Positions 30,120 through 39,644 are shown, numbered from the stretch's first letter. The stretch: DNA of 64,000 nucleotides from Terrabacter sp. 28 (GCA_000955875.1 JYOE01000004.1:62484-126483), one strand, 5' to 3'. Numbers and translations are program-made. Notes: generated by a model not told the origin, from the letters alone.

Positions 30120-30827
30120 ATGCCTGAGAGCCCCGAGGAGCACCTGTCCGGTTTCGTCATCGCCGTCGACGGCCCTTCGGGATCGGGCAAGTCCAGCGTC
30201 AGCAAGCAGGTCGCGCGTTCCCTCGGCTACGGCTTCCTCGACACGGGCGCGATGTACCGCGCACTCACCTGGTGGTGCCTGCACGAGGGCGTGGACCTGA
30301 CGGACGCCGAGGCCGTCACGGCTGCCGCAGAGCGGTTCCCGCTCTCGATCGGCACCGATCCCGACCACCCCGCCGTCGAGGTCGACGGCACCGACGTCTC
30401 GGCCGAGATCCGCGAGACCCGCATCTCCACGAACGTCTCGGCCGTGGCCACGGTGATCCCGGTGCGCGAGATCCTCCGGCTGCTCCAGCGACGCCTCATC
30501 TCCGACGCCGGCCGGGCCAACGGCGGCGTCGTCGCGGAGGGCCGTGACATCACGACGGTGGTCGCACCCGACGCCCCGGTGCGCATCCTGCTCACGGCCT
30601 CGGAGGAGGCACGGCTCGCGCGACGCTCGAAGGAGCTGCACGGGGCCGCCGACGCCGACTCGGTGGAGGCCACCCGGTCGCAGATCGTCGACCGCGACAG
30701 GGCCGACTCGGCGGTGTCGGAGTTCACCGTCGCGGCCGACGGCGTGACGACGATCGACACGTCCGACCTCGACTTCGAGGGCTCGGTCGAGGCGGTGCTC
30801 CAGGTGGTCGAGGCGGCTCGCGCGTGA
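30120..30827 (+). CDS. cmk: Cytidylate kinase
   Basis: 235 residues, the usual length. Phosphorylates CMP and dCMP. The P-loop is DGPSGSGKSS (about residues 17–26), followed by the CMP-binding segment FLDTGAMYRALTW and the AEGRDITTVVAPDAP block. The ATG is chosen because the conserved fold begins about ten residues later and a -10 element is correctly placed. The stop overlaps the next gene by 4 bp. Confidence 0.95.
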   Translation: MPESPEEHLSGFVIAVDGPSGSGKSSVSKQVARSLGYGFLDTGAMYRALTWWCLHEGVDLTDAEAVTAAAERFPLSIGTDPDHPAVEVDGTDVSAEIRETRISTNVSAVATVIPVREILRLLQRRLISDAGRANGGVVAEGRDITTVVAPDAPVRILLTASEEARLARRSKELHGAADADSVEATRSQIVDRDRADSAVSEFTVAADGVTTIDTSDLDFEGSVEAVLQVVEAARA

Positions 30828-31489
30828 ACCAGCCGGTCGCTCCCCACCCCAACCGGGCCCGGATCGGCCGTCCGATCGGCAAGCTCATCTTCAGCACCCT
30901 CTACCGCGGCGCCGCGCTGCACGCGGAAAGGGTGCCGGTTCGCGGGCCCGTCATCCTCGTCGCCAACCACGCCGCGTTCCTCGACGGTCCGCTCGTCTTC
31001 GGGCTCGCCCCCCGACCCGTCAGCTTCCTCGTCAAGCAGGAGGCCTTCTCGGGGTTCTTCGGCTGGACGATCCGCAACGTCGGGCAGATCCCGATCGACC
31101 GCAGCGTCGGCGACCGTGCGGCCCTGGCCGCCGCCACGGCCGTGCTCGAGCACGGTGGAGCGGTGGGCATCTTCCCCGAGGGCAGCCGCGGCTCCGGGGA
31201 GGTCGAGCAGATCAACTCCGGCGCCGCGTGGATCGCGCTGCGAACTGACGCGCAGGTCGTGCCGGTGGCGGTCATGGGCACGCGCGTGCCGGGTGCCGGC
31301 AAGGACGACTGGCCCTCCCTCCGGTCGCGTCTGGTGGTCGACTTCGGCGAGCCCTTCCGGCTCGCCGTGGACGCCGGAGCACCGGGTCGTCACCGCCTTC
31401 GTCTGGCCAGCGAACAGCTGCGCGACGGCCTCGCGTCACACGTACGCCGCTCGCGGGTGGAGAATGGTCCGTCAACAGACGTTCACTGA
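30824..31489 (+). CDS. 1-acyl-sn-glycerol-3-phosphate acyltransferase (PlsC family)
   Basis: 221 residues. The catalytic H-x4-D motif is ANHAAFLDGP, and the acyl-acceptor motif is FPEGSRGSG. It transfers an acyl chain to lysophosphatidate (or a related acceptor) in membrane phospholipid synthesis. The GTG start overlaps the cmk stop. Order cmk–plsC–der is widespread in actinobacteria. Confidence 0.9.
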   Translation: MNQPVAPHPNRARIGRPIGKLIFSTLYRGAALHAERVPVRGPVILVANHAAFLDGPLVFGLAPRPVSFLVKQEAFSGFFGWTIRNVGQIPIDRSVGDRAALAAATAVLEHGGAVGIFPEGSRGSGEVEQINSGAAWIALRTDAQVVPVAVMGTRVPGAGKDDWPSLRSRLVVDFGEPFRLAVDAGAPGRHRLRLASEQLRDGLASHVRRSRVENGPSTDVH

Positions 31490-31501
31490 TTCGAGGACAC
31501 C

Positions 31502-33001
31502 GTGACTGACGAGACCGCCCGCCCCAGCGACGAGGGCGCTCCGATCTCGACCGCCGACCCCGCCGTCGACGACGCCTCCGTGGAGCGTGCGCTCCGTGCG
31601 GGGCTCGACGACTTCGAGCTGAGCCCCGAGGACCAGGCCCTGCTCGACGCCGAGGGGCCGTATGCCGCTGACGCCGCCGAGCGGGGTCCGCTGCCGGTCG
31701 TCGCGGTCGTCGGCCGGCCCAACGTCGGCAAGTCGAGCCTGGTCAACCGCATCCTGCGCCGCCGCGAGGCCGTCGTCGAGGACGTTCCCGGCGTCACGCG
31801 CGACCGCGTCTCGTACGAGGCCGAGTGGGGCGGACGCCGCTTCACCATCGTCGACACCGGCGGCTGGGAGGCCGACGCCACGGGCATCCACCTCCGCGTC
31901 GCCGAGCAGGCCGAGATCGCCATCGACCTCGCCGACGTCGTGATGTTCGTCGTCGACTCGACCGTCGGCGCCACCGACGACGACGAGGCCGTCGTGAAGC
32001 TGCTGCGTCGCTCCGGCAAGCCGGTCGTCCTCGTCGCCAACAAGGTCGACGACGAGCGGGGCGAGGCCGACGCGGCCATGCTGTGGAGCCTCGGGCTCGG
32101 GCAGCCGTGGCCGGTGTCGGCCGCGCACGGCCGCGGCAGCGGTGACGCCCTCGACGCCGTGCTCGAGGTGCTGCCCGACGTGTCCGCGCACGGCGCGTAC
32201 GCCCAGGGCGGCCCCCGCCGCGTGGCCCTCATCGGCCGACCGAACGTCGGCAAGTCGAGCCTGCTCAACCGCCTCGCCGGGACCGAGCGCGTCGTCGTCG
32301 ACAACGTCGCCGGCACCACGCGCGACCCGGTCGACGAGATGATCGAGCTGGGCGGCAAGACGTGGCGGTTCGTCGACACCGCAGGCATCCGGCGCCGAGT
32401 GCACCAGTCGCGCGGCGCCGACTTCTACGCCTCGCTGCGCACCCAGACGGCCCTGGAGAAGGCAGAGGTGGCTGTCGTGCTCATCGACGCCGAGCAGCCC
32501 ATCGCCGAGCAGGACATCCGCGTCGTGCAGCAGGTCATCGACGCCGGGCGGGCCCTCGTCATCGCCTACAACAAGTGGGACACCCTCGACGAGGAGCGTC
32601 GCTACTACCTCGAGCGCGAGATCGAGAAGGAGCTCGTGCAGGTGCCGTGGGCCCCGCGCGTCAACGTGTCGGCACGCACCGGTCGCCACATGGACCGCCT
32701 CGTCCCCGCCATCGAGACGGCCCTCGACTCGTGGGACACCCGAATCCCGACGGCGCGGCTGAACGCCTTCCTCGGTGAGATCGTCGCCGCGCACCCGCAC
32801 CCGATCCGGGGTGGCAAGCAGCCGCGCATCCTCTTCGCCACGCAGGCCTCGACGCGCCCTCCGCGGTTCGTCGTCTTCGCGTCGGGCTTCATCGAGGCCG
32901 GCTACCGCCGCTTCATCGAGCGCCGGCTGCGCGAGCAGTTCGGCTTCGAGGGCACGCCCATCGAGGTCTCGGTCCGCGTCCGCGAGAAGCGCCGGCGCTG
33001 A
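31502..33001 (+). CDS. der: GTPase Der (EngA)
   Basis: 499 residues. Two tandem GTPase domains, each with [10 protein letters not shown] (P-loop), DTGGW or DTAGI (G3) and NKVD or NKWD (G4), then the C-terminal KH-like domain. Der is needed for assembly of the 50S ribosomal subunit. The N-terminus has about 60 acidic extra residues. GTG start. Confidence 0.96.
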   Translation: MTDETARPSDEGAPISTADPAVDDASVERALRAGLDDFELSPEDQALLDAEGPYAADAAERGPLPVVAVVGRPNVGKSSLVNRILRRREAVVEDVPGVTRDRVSYEAEWGGRRFTIVDTGGWEADATGIHLRVAEQAEIAIDLADVVMFVVDSTVGATDDDEAVVKLLRRSGKPVVLVANKVDDERGEADAAMLWSLGLGQPWPVSAAHGRGSGDALDAVLEVLPDVSAHGAYAQGGPRRVALIGRPNVGKSSLLNRLAGTERVVVDNVAGTTRDPVDEMIELGGKTWRFVDTAGIRRRVHQSRGADFYASLRTQTALEKAEVAVVLIDAEQPIAEQDIRVVQQVIDAGRALVIAYNKWDTLDEERRYYLEREIEKELVQVPWAPRVNVSARTGRHMDRLVPAIETALDSWDTRIPTARLNAFLGEIVAAHPHPIRGGKQPRILFATQASTRPPRFVVFASGFIEAGYRRFIERRLREQFGFEGTPIEVSVRVREKRRR

Positions 33002-33037
33002 CCCCGAGCCGGCGGCGGCCGGCCCCCGATGGGCCGA

Positions 33038-33068
33038 TTGGGACGGGCGGCACACGGTGCGCTAAGGT
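33038..33068 (+). promoter_or_regulatory. Candidate promoter for tRNA-Pro
   Basis: TTGGGA (33038–33043) and TAAGGT (33063–33068) with a 19-bp spacer, 27 bp before the tRNA. The spacing is slightly long, so the call is tentative. Confidence 0.4.
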
Positions 33069-33094
33069 TTCGTCTCGTTCGCCCCACGGGGCAA

Positions 33095-33168
<74 letters not shown>

Positions 33169-33174
33169 CCGAAC

Positions 33175-33221
33175 GAGAGGGCCCGGCCGAGACGACGAGA
33201 GTCGTCCGGTCGGGCCCTCTC
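33175..33221. terminator. Hairpin terminator after tRNA-Pro
   Basis: An 11-bp perfect outer stem GAGAGGGCCCG / CGGGCCCTCTC (33175–33185 with 33211–33221) continues inward with a near-perfect second stem (GACGAC / GTCGTC). It lies between the tRNA and the convergent usp gene and can serve both. Confidence 0.8.
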
Positions 33222-33243
33222 GCCGTCTCCTCCGCCCGCCGGC

Positions 33244-34182
33244 TCAGTGGTGGGAGGCAGTCTCCTCCGGCGGACCCGGGACGATGGTGACGGGGCACGA
33301 GGCATGGCCGAGCACCGCGTGGCTCACGGAGCCGAGCACGAGCCGCATCAGCGGACCCAGTCGGCGGGTGCCCAGCACGACGAGACCGGAACGGCGCGAG
33401 TCGTCCTCGAGCACCACTGCGGCCGGCGCCTCCGGCGTGATGACATCGACCTCGAGGCCCGGCGCCAGCGAGCGAGCGACCTCGGCCGCCTGCTCCGCGG
33501 CGACACGCGCCATGTCGAAGCGGCTCCGGGCGAGCTCGGCCACGGTGTCCGGGCGCAGGTGGGGCAGCACGGCCGCCCCCTGGTCGAGGGAAGCCCAGGC
33601 CGAGACGATCCGCAGGGGGACCCCCCACCGCGAGGCCAGCTCCGCCGCGACCCGAACCGCCGACGCAGAGGGCTCGACGTAGTCCACGCCCACCGTCACG
33701 GGACGGCGGTGGTCGGGGTCGTCTACGGCGCCGCGCACCACCGTGACCGGGCACGCCGCGTGACCTGCCACAGCAGACGAGACCGAGCCGAGGACCATCG
33801 ACCCGAACGCCCCGTGCCCCCGGTTGCCCACGACGAGCATCTCGGCTCGTTCGGAGGCGCGGATCAGCGCAGCGGCGGGACTGCCGACCTCCTCGGTGAG
33901 CCGCACCTTGTCCTCGGCCAGGTACTTCGCCGCGAGGCGTCGCGCATCCTCCCCGACGGTCTCGACGGTGTGGTGCGCCGGGGTGGGGAGCACGGACGAG
34001 ATGGAGCCGATCGGTGCGGCCATTCCCTCGAAGGCGCGGGGGAGGGCCATGACGACCCTCAGGCCCACCCCTCGGCTCGCGGCCTCTCGTGCTGCCCATT
34101 CCAGCGCTGCGACGGCGTTCGTCGACCCGTCGTAGCCCACGACGATCTGCTGGGCCCAGGGGCTCGCTGTCGAGGACGTCAT
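33244..34182 (-). CDS. Universal stress protein with two UspA domains
   Basis: 312 residues with two tandem UspA domains: IVVGYDGSTNA at the start of the first, VTVGVDYVEPS at the start of the second, and the ATP-binding G-x2-G-x9-G(S/T) loops GNRGHGAFGSMVLGSVSSAV and GTRRLGPLMRLVLGSVSHAV. Two-domain Usp proteins of this type are induced in dormancy and hypoxia in actinobacteria. The ATG 34182 is chosen over an upstream in-frame start because ggaggagg sits correctly before it. A DosR-like box lies about 93 bp upstream. Confidence 0.9.
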   Translation of the reverse strand: MTSSTASPWAQQIVVGYDGSTNAVAALEWAAREAASRGVGLRVVMALPRAFEGMAAPIGSISSVLPTPAHHTVETVGEDARRLAAKYLAEDKVRLTEEVGSPAAALIRASERAEMLVVGNRGHGAFGSMVLGSVSSAVAGHAACPVTVVRGAVDDPDHRRPVTVGVDYVEPSASAVRVAAELASRWGVPLRIVSAWASLDQGAAVLPHLRPDTVAELARSRFDMARVAAEQAAEVARSLAPGLEVDVITPEAPAAVVLEDDSRRSGLVVLGTRRLGPLMRLVLGSVSHAVLGHASCPVTIVPGPPEETASHH

Positions 34183-34274
34183 GGCTGCCTCCTCCGCTCG
34201 TGGCTCCGGCACGCCGCAGCTCGCTGTCGTGCCGCGCTCCTTCGACTGTGCGCCGCGGGGGCGGGGGAGTGCAC

Positions 34275-34288
34275 GGGTCGAAGGTCCC
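34275..34288 (-). promoter_or_regulatory. DosR/DevR-type box upstream of the usp gene
   Basis: Read on the minus strand, the sequence is GGGACCTTCGACCC, which fits the core GGGAC-N4-G-N-CCC of the dormancy regulator DosR/DevR. It lies 93 bp upstream of the start of a two-domain Usp gene, the most typical target. Found by eye; no DosR gene is in the window. Confidence 0.55.
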
Positions 34289-34325
34289 GATGTCGTACGC
34301 GTGCCCGTCAGTGCGCCGGGCGGGG

Positions 34326-35363
34326 TCAGTGTGCGTCGGCCGACGCCCCGGCGATGTCGAGGACGGCGACGCCGGCGAAGCGTCCGTGGGCCAGGTCGTC
34401 CATCGCCCGGTCTGCCTCCTCGAAGCCGTAGGTCGTGACGTGGGCTCGAACCGACAGCGACGCAGCGAGCCGCAGCAGCTCCTCCCCGTCGGCCCTCGTG
34501 TTGGCGGTCACCGACGTGAGGCGCTTCTCGAGGAAGAGGTGGGTGGCGTAGTCGAGGGACGGGATCTCGGTCAGGTGGATGCCGGCGAGCACGACACTCC
34601 CACCCCGGTCGAGGGCCGTCAGGGCGAGCGGGACGAGCTCCCCGGCAGGAGCGAAGACGATCGCCGCGTCGAGGGGGACGGGCGGCCGGTCGTGCGGGCC
34701 CCCGGCGGACGCCGCGCCCAGCGTCAGGGCCAGCTGCCTCGACTCCTCACCCCTGGTCAGCACGTGGACCTCGGCACCCTGCGCGATCGCGATCTGCGCC
34801 GTGACGTGGGCGCTGGCGCCGAACCCGTAGAGCCCCAGCCGGCCACCCGGCGGGAGCTGGGTGCGCCGCAGCGAGCGGTAGCCGATGATGCCGGCGCAGA
34901 GCAGTGGTGCCGCCTGCCGGCTCGGCAGCGCCGAGGGCAGGGCGTACGCGTATGCCGCCGGGACCGTCGTGTACTCGGCGTAGCCGCCGTCGTGGTCCCA
35001 ACCGGTGAAGCGCGCCGACGGGCAGAGGTTCTCCCGCCCCGACCGGCACCAGCGACACTCGCCGCACGTGCCCCGAAGCCAGGCCACACCGACGCGGTCA
35101 CCCACGGCGAAGCGGCTCGTGCGGGGACCGACCCCGGCCACGAGACCGACGACCTCGTGGCCGGGGACCACCGAGTCCCGGTGCACGGGAAGGTCGCCGT
35201 CAGCGACGTGCAGGTCGGTGCGGCAGACCCCGCACACCTCGACCTGCACGAGCACCTCGCCGGCACCCGGCACGGGCACCGCACGCTCGACCTGACGGAG
35301 CCGATCCGGACCGCCGGTGACCTCCCACGCCCGCATCCGGGAGGGCAGCTCCTCGGGGCTCAC
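34326..35363 (-). CDS. Zinc-dependent alcohol dehydrogenase family protein
   Basis: 345 residues. A medium-chain dehydrogenase: catalytic zinc ligands in [11 protein letters not shown] and PGHEVVG, the structural-zinc cluster [15 protein letters not shown], and a Rossmann segment ([14 protein letters not shown]) whose glycine pattern is G-x-G-A-S. Oxidises an alcohol or reduces an aldehyde with NAD(P); the substrate is unknown. GTG start overlaps the stop of the upstream usp gene (GTGA). Flanked by Usp genes on both sides, so it probably acts in a stress or low-oxygen programme. Confidence 0.88.
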   Translation of the reverse strand: MSPEELPSRMRAWEVTGGPDRLRQVERAVPVPGAGEVLVQVEVCGVCRTDLHVADGDLPVHRDSVVPGHEVVGLVAGVGPRTSRFAVGDRVGVAWLRGTCGECRWCRSGRENLCPSARFTGWDHDGGYAEYTTVPAAYAYALPSALPSRQAAPLLCAGIIGYRSLRRTQLPPGGRLGLYGFGASAHVTAQIAIAQGAEVHVLTRGEESRQLALTLGAASAGGPHDRPPVPLDAAIVFAPAGELVPLALTALDRGGSVVLAGIHLTEIPSLDYATHLFLEKRLTSVTANTRADGEELLRLAASLSVRAHVTTYGFEEADRAMDDLAHGRFAGVAVLDIAGASADAH

Positions 35364-36283
35364 AGCGAGCGCACGACGAGGACGGGGGTCTGCGCGTGAT
35401 GGATGACCGCCCGACTGACCGAACCGAGCAGCAGCCGGGCGAAACCGCCCAGCCCTCGCGAGCCCACCACGACCAGACCCGCACCCTCGGCAGCGTCCAG
35501 CAGGGCCAGGACGGGGTGCTTCTCGACCAGCCTGACGGTGACGCCCACGTCCGGGAAGGCCCGTCGGACCGCCGCGGCGCTGTGCTCGGTCGACCTGTGG
35601 GCGCTGTCCTCGCAGATCTCGCGTTCATCGGGTCGCGCCGGCGCCTCGGCCTCGGAACGCCACGCACCGGTGAGGCTCGGCAGCTGCCACGCGCGAACCA
35701 GCACCAGCGGCGCCCCGGAACGCTCGGCCACGGAAGCCGCCGCGTGGGCGGCACGGTCGCCGTGAGCGCTCCCGTCCACCCCGACGACGACGGGCACCCG
35801 AGGCCCGGGTAGGACGAGCTCACCGCGAGGGACCACGGCGACGTCGCACGTCGCGTGGGCCGCCACGGCGAAGGCGACCGAGCCCGTGAGGTACTCGCGC
35901 GCCCTGCCCCGCTCGGGGTGACCGACGACGACGAGTCCGGCCTCTCGCGAGACGTCCACCAGCACGCCGGCCGGGTGACCCCAGATCGTCGTGGTCTCGA
36001 TGCGCGCCGGGTCGAGCACCGCCTCCGCGCGCCGTCGCGCCTGCGCCACGACGTGCCCCGCCGCGTGCGAGCGCTCCCTGCGTGTGGCGCCCGAGGTCGC
36101 CTCCCCTGCCGCAACGAACGGCAGCTCGGCTGCCAACGTCGCGGTGACGATCCTCAGACCTGCTCCGCGCGCGCGGGCCTCCTGGGCCGCCCAGTCCAAC
36201 GCGCCGTCAGAACCCACGCTCCCGTCGCAGCCGACCACCACGTCGGTCGCCGGGCGCGTGGTGGCTCCGCTCGTCAGGGTCAT
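35360..36283 (-). CDS. Universal stress protein with two UspA domains (second copy)
   Basis: 307 residues. Two UspA domains: [19 protein letters not shown] begins the first, and [18 protein letters not shown] begins the second. The ATP loop [20 protein letters not shown] is intact in the second, while the first has the altered [23 protein letters not shown] 36283 follows gggaga; a longer in-frame extension upstream has no family similarity. First gene of the usp–adh unit. Confidence 0.88.
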   Translation of the reverse strand: MTLTSGATTRPATDVVVGCDGSVGSDGALDWAAQEARARGAGLRIVTATLAAELPFVAAGEATSGATRRERSHAAGHVVAQARRRAEAVLDPARIETTTIWGHPAGVLVDVSREAGLVVVGHPERGRAREYLTGSVAFAVAAHATCDVAVVPRGELVLPGPRVPVVVGVDGSAHGDRAAHAAASVAERSGAPLVLVRAWQLPSLTGAWRSEAEAPARPDEREICEDSAHRSTEHSAAAVRRAFPDVGVTVRLVEKHPVLALLDAAEGAGLVVVGSRGLGGFARLLLGSVSRAVIHHAQTPVLVVRSL

Positions 36284-36637
36284 GGCATCTCCCGGGTGGT
36301 CGGTGCGCTTCGTTGCGCCTATGCCGATTGTGGTGGAAGAGCACGCTCGGCGTGGGCACACGGGGAGGCCCGGCCGAGGCACCCCTGGCCTCGCGGGCAC
36401 AGGTGCTGGCGCACTGATCGGGCCTTGACCGGGTTGCGCCGCACACCAGGTCGGAGGCGGGAATTCGACTGTGGTGCAACGAGACCCGGCCACCGCTGCA
36501 AGAACCCCGGACCTGCGACAAGAGATCCGCAAGGAACGCGCAACTTTGCCCGAGTTGGGCGTTGCGCGGCGATTCGTGATGTCAAAGTCCAGACCAGCAA
36601 ATCACCAAGAAACGGTAAAGAAAGGTCATGGATCCCC
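36284..36637. other. 354-bp divergent intergenic region with one hairpin
   Basis: It separates the minus-strand usp gene from the plus-strand secreted-protein operon and must hold promoters for both. I see no convincing -35/-10 pair on either strand. The only clear structure is at 36537–36568: CGCGCAAC pairs with GTTGCGCG, and inside it GCCC pairs with GGGC. The last 80 bp are less GC-rich, ending in a purine-rich run (aaagaaagg) before the ATG. Confidence 0.55.
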
Positions 36638-37141
36638 ATGGGCACGCAGAAGCAGAAGAAGAGCTCGAAGAAGAAGGCCGCTGCCATCGTCACGGCGGGA
36701 GTCCTCGGCCTCGCGACCGCCGGTGGGGCCTACGCCTACTGGACCTCCACCGGTGGCGGCACCGGTGAGGCCGCGACCCGCACCGGCGCCGGCAGCATCT
36801 TCACGGTGACGGGCGACGTGCCCGACGCCATGTACCCCGGCGACTCGGCGCAGACCGTGACCGCGACGGTCGAGAACACCGGCACGGAGAACTACAAGGT
36901 GACCGGAGTCAGCGCCTGGGTCGAGACCGACAAGGTTGGCTGCGACGGGAGCGACTACAGGCTCAACGGCGCCGTCGCCCCCACGAGCTCGGCCTCTGCG
37001 GCGGCGCTCACGATCGCACCGACGGACCTCGCGCCGGGCGCCACCAAGACGCTCACCTACTCCATCCAGTTCAACAACAAGGCGACGAGCCAGAACGCCT
37101 GCCAGGGCGCCAAGGTCACCGTCCACTACATCGCCAGCTGA
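36638..37141 (+). CDS. Secreted beta-sandwich-like protein with SipW-type signal (TasA/camelysin-like)
   Basis: 167 residues. A lysine-rich N-terminus, a hydrophobic helix (AAAIVTAGVLGLATAGGAYAY) and then YWTST at residues 34–38, the pattern seen in SipW-dependent (TasA/camelysin-like) exported proteins. The mature part is beta-rich and Thr-rich, beginning FTVTGDV, and has two cysteines, in VGCDGSD and NACQGAK, probably disulfide-bonded. TasA-like proteins build extracellular fibres, but no signal peptidase gene is adjacent, so this role is inference. The next gene encodes a related protein. Confidence 0.65.
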   Translation: MGTQKQKKSSKKKAAAIVTAGVLGLATAGGAYAYWTSTGGGTGEAATRTGAGSIFTVTGDVPDAMYPGDSAQTVTATVENTGTENYKVTGVSAWVETDKVGCDGSDYRLNGAVAPTSSASAAALTIAPTDLAPGATKTLTYSIQFNNKATSQNACQGAKVTVHYIAS

Positions 37142-37152
37142 CGCGCGGAAGC

Positions 37153-37183
37153 GGTGGCCCCCGGTTCAGGCCGGGTGGCCACC
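37153..37183 (+). terminator. Imperfect hairpin between the first and second secreted-protein genes
   Basis: GGTGGCCCCCGG (37153–37164) pairs with CCGGGTGGCCACC (37171–37183) except for one bulged base, with a 6-nt loop. It may attenuate read-through, leaving the first gene more expressed. Confidence 0.45.
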
Positions 37184-37238
37184 CCTCCCGCAGCAGGGAC
37201 CCTGAAGCCCACGAGCACCACGACCGACGAGGAATCTG

Positions 37239-37832
37239 ATGAGGACGAGGACCAAGGCCAAGCCGGCAGCACTGCTGCTGCTCGCGCTCTTCGCCGCGAT
37301 CCTCCTCGCCGTGCACGGCATGCCGAGCGTGGGCGCGGGCACCTCGGCCGCGAGGGACTCGAGCACCGGCTCGTCCGGCGCTGCGCAGACGCACGGCGGG
37401 CCGCCCGCGGGGGAGGGCGCCGCCGCCGGCGCCGTCGGAGCCGGGTTCGGCCTCGGGGTCGCGAGCGCCGGTGACAGCCTCCCCTTCACCGTGACCGGGG
37501 GCGTGACCGGTCTGGCCCCCGGGCTGTGGCGTCCGGTCGCCGCAACGGTGCACAACCCCAACTCGGTGGCGATCCGGATCACGTCGCTCGAGCTGTCGGT
37601 CAGCTCGGACAGCTTCCCGCCCGGCTGCCGCACGTCGACCAACCTCGAGATCAGGCAGGGGAGCCTCGGCGCGAGCGGCCGGATCACGGTCCCCGCGGGA
37701 CGCAGCGTCACCCTCGTCCAGCAGGGCGGCACCGACCCGCGCATCCGCCTGCGCGACCTGCCCACCGTCAACCAGGACGTCTGCAAGGGCAAGTCCTTCA
37801 CGCTCGTCTGGTCCGGAAGGGCGACCGGCTGA
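37239..37832 (+). CDS. Secreted protein related to the preceding TasA-like protein
   Basis: 197 residues. A basic start, a signal-like hydrophobic helix (AALLLLALFAAILLAVHG) and a long Gly/Ala/Ser linker lead to a domain that begins FTVTGGVTGLAPG. It aligns by eye with the preceding protein: FTVTG start, an A-T-V-x-N strand, and two cysteines at equivalent places (PPGCRTS and QDVCKGK). ATG start with GAGGAA upstream. Its stop overlaps the next start (TGATG). I do not recognise the family in any database sense. Confidence 0.65.
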   Translation: MRTRTKAKPAALLLLALFAAILLAVHGMPSVGAGTSAARDSSTGSSGAAQTHGGPPAGEGAAAGAVGAGFGLGVASAGDSLPFTVTGGVTGLAPGLWRPVAATVHNPNSVAIRITSLELSVSSDSFPPGCRTSTNLEIRQGSLGASGRITVPAGRSVTLVQQGGTDPRIRLRDLPTVNQDVCKGKSFTLVWSGRATG

Positions 37833-39625
37833 TGCCCGGGACGGCCCGCCCGCACACGCGCGCACGCCGCGCTGCCACGCGCCGCGGCGTGCGCGCCCTC
37901 CACGTCGGCGCGCTGTTCGCGGTCCTGATGACCGTGGCGCTGCCGGCGCAGGCCTTCTGGACCCAGGTGGCCACCGCCAACGCTTCCGGCTCGGGTGCGG
38001 CGACGACGAGCACCTTCTCGGCGCCGACCGGGGTCACCGCCTCGGTGGCCAACGGTGGGTCGGACGTCACCGTGGCCTGGCTCCCGCCCAGCACGGGCGT
38101 GGCACCCACCGGCTACCGGCTCGTGCGCACCGACACCGCGACGGGCTCGGCGTCCGCGGCCTGCGGCACGTCGGTGTCGTCGCCCGTCACGACGTCACCC
38201 TGCGTCGACGGGTCGGTCCCGGACGGCACCTACCGGTACACGGTGGTCGCCGTGCGGTCGGGATGGTCGGCCACCAGCGCCGACAGCATCCCCGTGACCG
38301 TCCTGCGCACCATCGCCACGACGACGACGCTCACCTCGTCGCGCAACCCCGGCCTGGTCGGGCAGGCCCTCACGCTGACCGCGACCGTCACCGCAGGCCC
38401 CGACACCCCGACGGGCACGGTCGTCTTCCGCAGTGGCGGCACGCCGATCACCTGCTCCGGAGGGACCCAGACGCTCAGCTCGGGTGTCGCCACGTGCGTC
38501 ACGACGTTCAGCTCGAGCGGCAGCCGCTCGCTCACCGCCGCGTATGCCGGCTCGGCGCCCTTCGCGGCCTCCACCTCCTCCGCGCTCAACCAGGTCGTCG
38601 ACCAGCAGACGCAGACGATCACGTTCACCTCGACGGTGCCGACCAGCGCGACGGTGGGGGGCGGCACCTATGCGGTCTCGGCCGTCGCGTCATCCGGACT
38701 GTCCGTCTTCTCCTTCTCCTCCGGCACGCCGTCCGTCTGCACGGTCACCGGCTCGACGGTGAGCTTCGTCGCCGGCGGCGCCTGCACGGTGCTCGCCGAC
38801 CAGGCCGGTAACGCGGCCTACGCCCCGGCCGCGCAGGCGTCCCAGTCCTTCACAGTGGCCCAGGCGGCGCAGACGATCACCATCACCTCGGCGGCCCCCA
38901 CCAACGCCTCGGGCGGCGGCACCTACACGATCACCGCGACCGCCTCGTCCGGCCTCGCAGTCGCGTTCTCCTCCGGCACGGCGGCCGTCTGTACGGTCTC
39001 CGGCTCGACCGTCACCTTCGTCGGCAGCGGCAGCTGCACCGTGCTGGCCGACCAGCCCGGGAACGCGGCCTACGCCGCGGCGGCGCAGAGGTCGCAGACG
39101 TTCACCGTCGCCAGGACCGCGCAGACGGTCACGATCACCTCCACCGCTCCGACGAACGCCGCGGTGGGAGGCGCCGCGTACACGGTCACCGCGACGGCCA
39201 CGTCCGGGCTCGCCGTGGGCTTCGCGACCACGACGCCGACGATCTGCACGGTCGACGCCGCCACCGTCACCTTCGTCGGCGGAGGCACGTGCACCATCAC
39301 CGCCGACCAGGGGGGCAACGCCGCCTACTCTCCCGCGGCCCAGAAGCTGCAGTCGTTCGACGTGCTCGTGACGCCGACCCCTCCCGCCAACCTCACCATC
39401 ACGGTCAACGGCTCCCAGGCCGTGGCGACGTGGACGGCCGTCGTCGGACTCGTCTACGAGTGCCAGGTCACCACCGGCGGCAGCCCCGCCGGTGCCGGCT
39501 CCTGGACATCCTGCACGTCACCCTTCACCTTCACCACGATCAAGAACGGCACGCAGACGCTCTGGGTGCGCAGCACCCGCAACGGCGTCGCCAGCGCCCC
39601 ATCGTCCAAGAGCCTCAGCGGCTGA
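37832..39625 (+). CDS. Secreted multidomain Ig-like repeat protein
   Basis: 597 residues. Signal region with LPAQAFWTQ near residues 38–45 (an FWT like the YWT of the first protein), a fibronectin type III-like domain (about 64–158), a bacterial Ig-like domain (TTTTLTSSRNPGLVGQALTL, about 163–257), then three tandem ~83-residue repeats (261–345, 347–428, 431–512). Each repeat has QT-x-T-I/F-T at the start, SGL, and two cysteines exactly 15 residues apart (303/318, 387/402, 472/487), plus ADQ-x-GNAAY. No sorting signal or C-terminal anchor is seen, so it is probably released or bound to the companion proteins. Confidence 0.72.
   Translation: MPGTARPHTRARRAATRRGVRALHVGALFAVLMTVALPAQAFWTQVATANASGSGAATTSTFSAPTGVTASVANGGSDVTVAWLPPSTGVAPTGYRLVRTDTATGSASAACGTSVSSPVTTSPCVDGSVPDGTYRYTVVAVRSGWSATSADSIPVTVLRTIATTTTLTSSRNPGLVGQALTLTATVTAGPDTPTGTVVFRSGGTPITCSGGTQTLSSGVATCVTTFSSSGSRSLTAAYAGSAPFAASTSSALNQVVDQQTQTITFTSTVPTSATVGGGTYAVSAVASSGLSVFSFSSGTPSVCTVTGSTVSFVAGGACTVLADQAGNAAYAPAAQASQSFTVAQAAQTITITSAAPTNASGGGTYTITATASSGLAVAFSSGTAAVCTVSGSTVTFVGSGSCTVLADQPGNAAYAAAAQRSQTFTVARTAQTVTITSTAPTNAAVGGAAYTVTATATSGLAVGFATTTPTICTVDAATVTFVGGGTCTITADQGGNAAYSPAAQKLQSFDVLVTPTPPANLTITVNGSQAVATWTAVVGLVYECQVTTGGSPAGAGSWTSCTSPFTFTTIKNGTQTLWVRSTRNGVASAPSSKSLSG
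38612..39367 (+). repeat. Three tandem ~250-bp repeats encoding Ig-like modules
   Basis: Protein-level repeats at 38612–38866, 38870–39115 and 39122–39367. They are similar but clearly diverged in sequence. Such modules usually arise by duplication and can vary in number between strains. Confidence 0.75.
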
Positions 39626-39644
39626 CCGGACGCCCGGCACGTTG

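Noticed and set aside
34326..36283. A second DosR-like box upstream of the first Usp gene
   Set aside because: GAGGCACCCCTGGCCTC near 36373 has a 5-bp palindrome only and does not fit GGGAC-N4-G-N-CCC.
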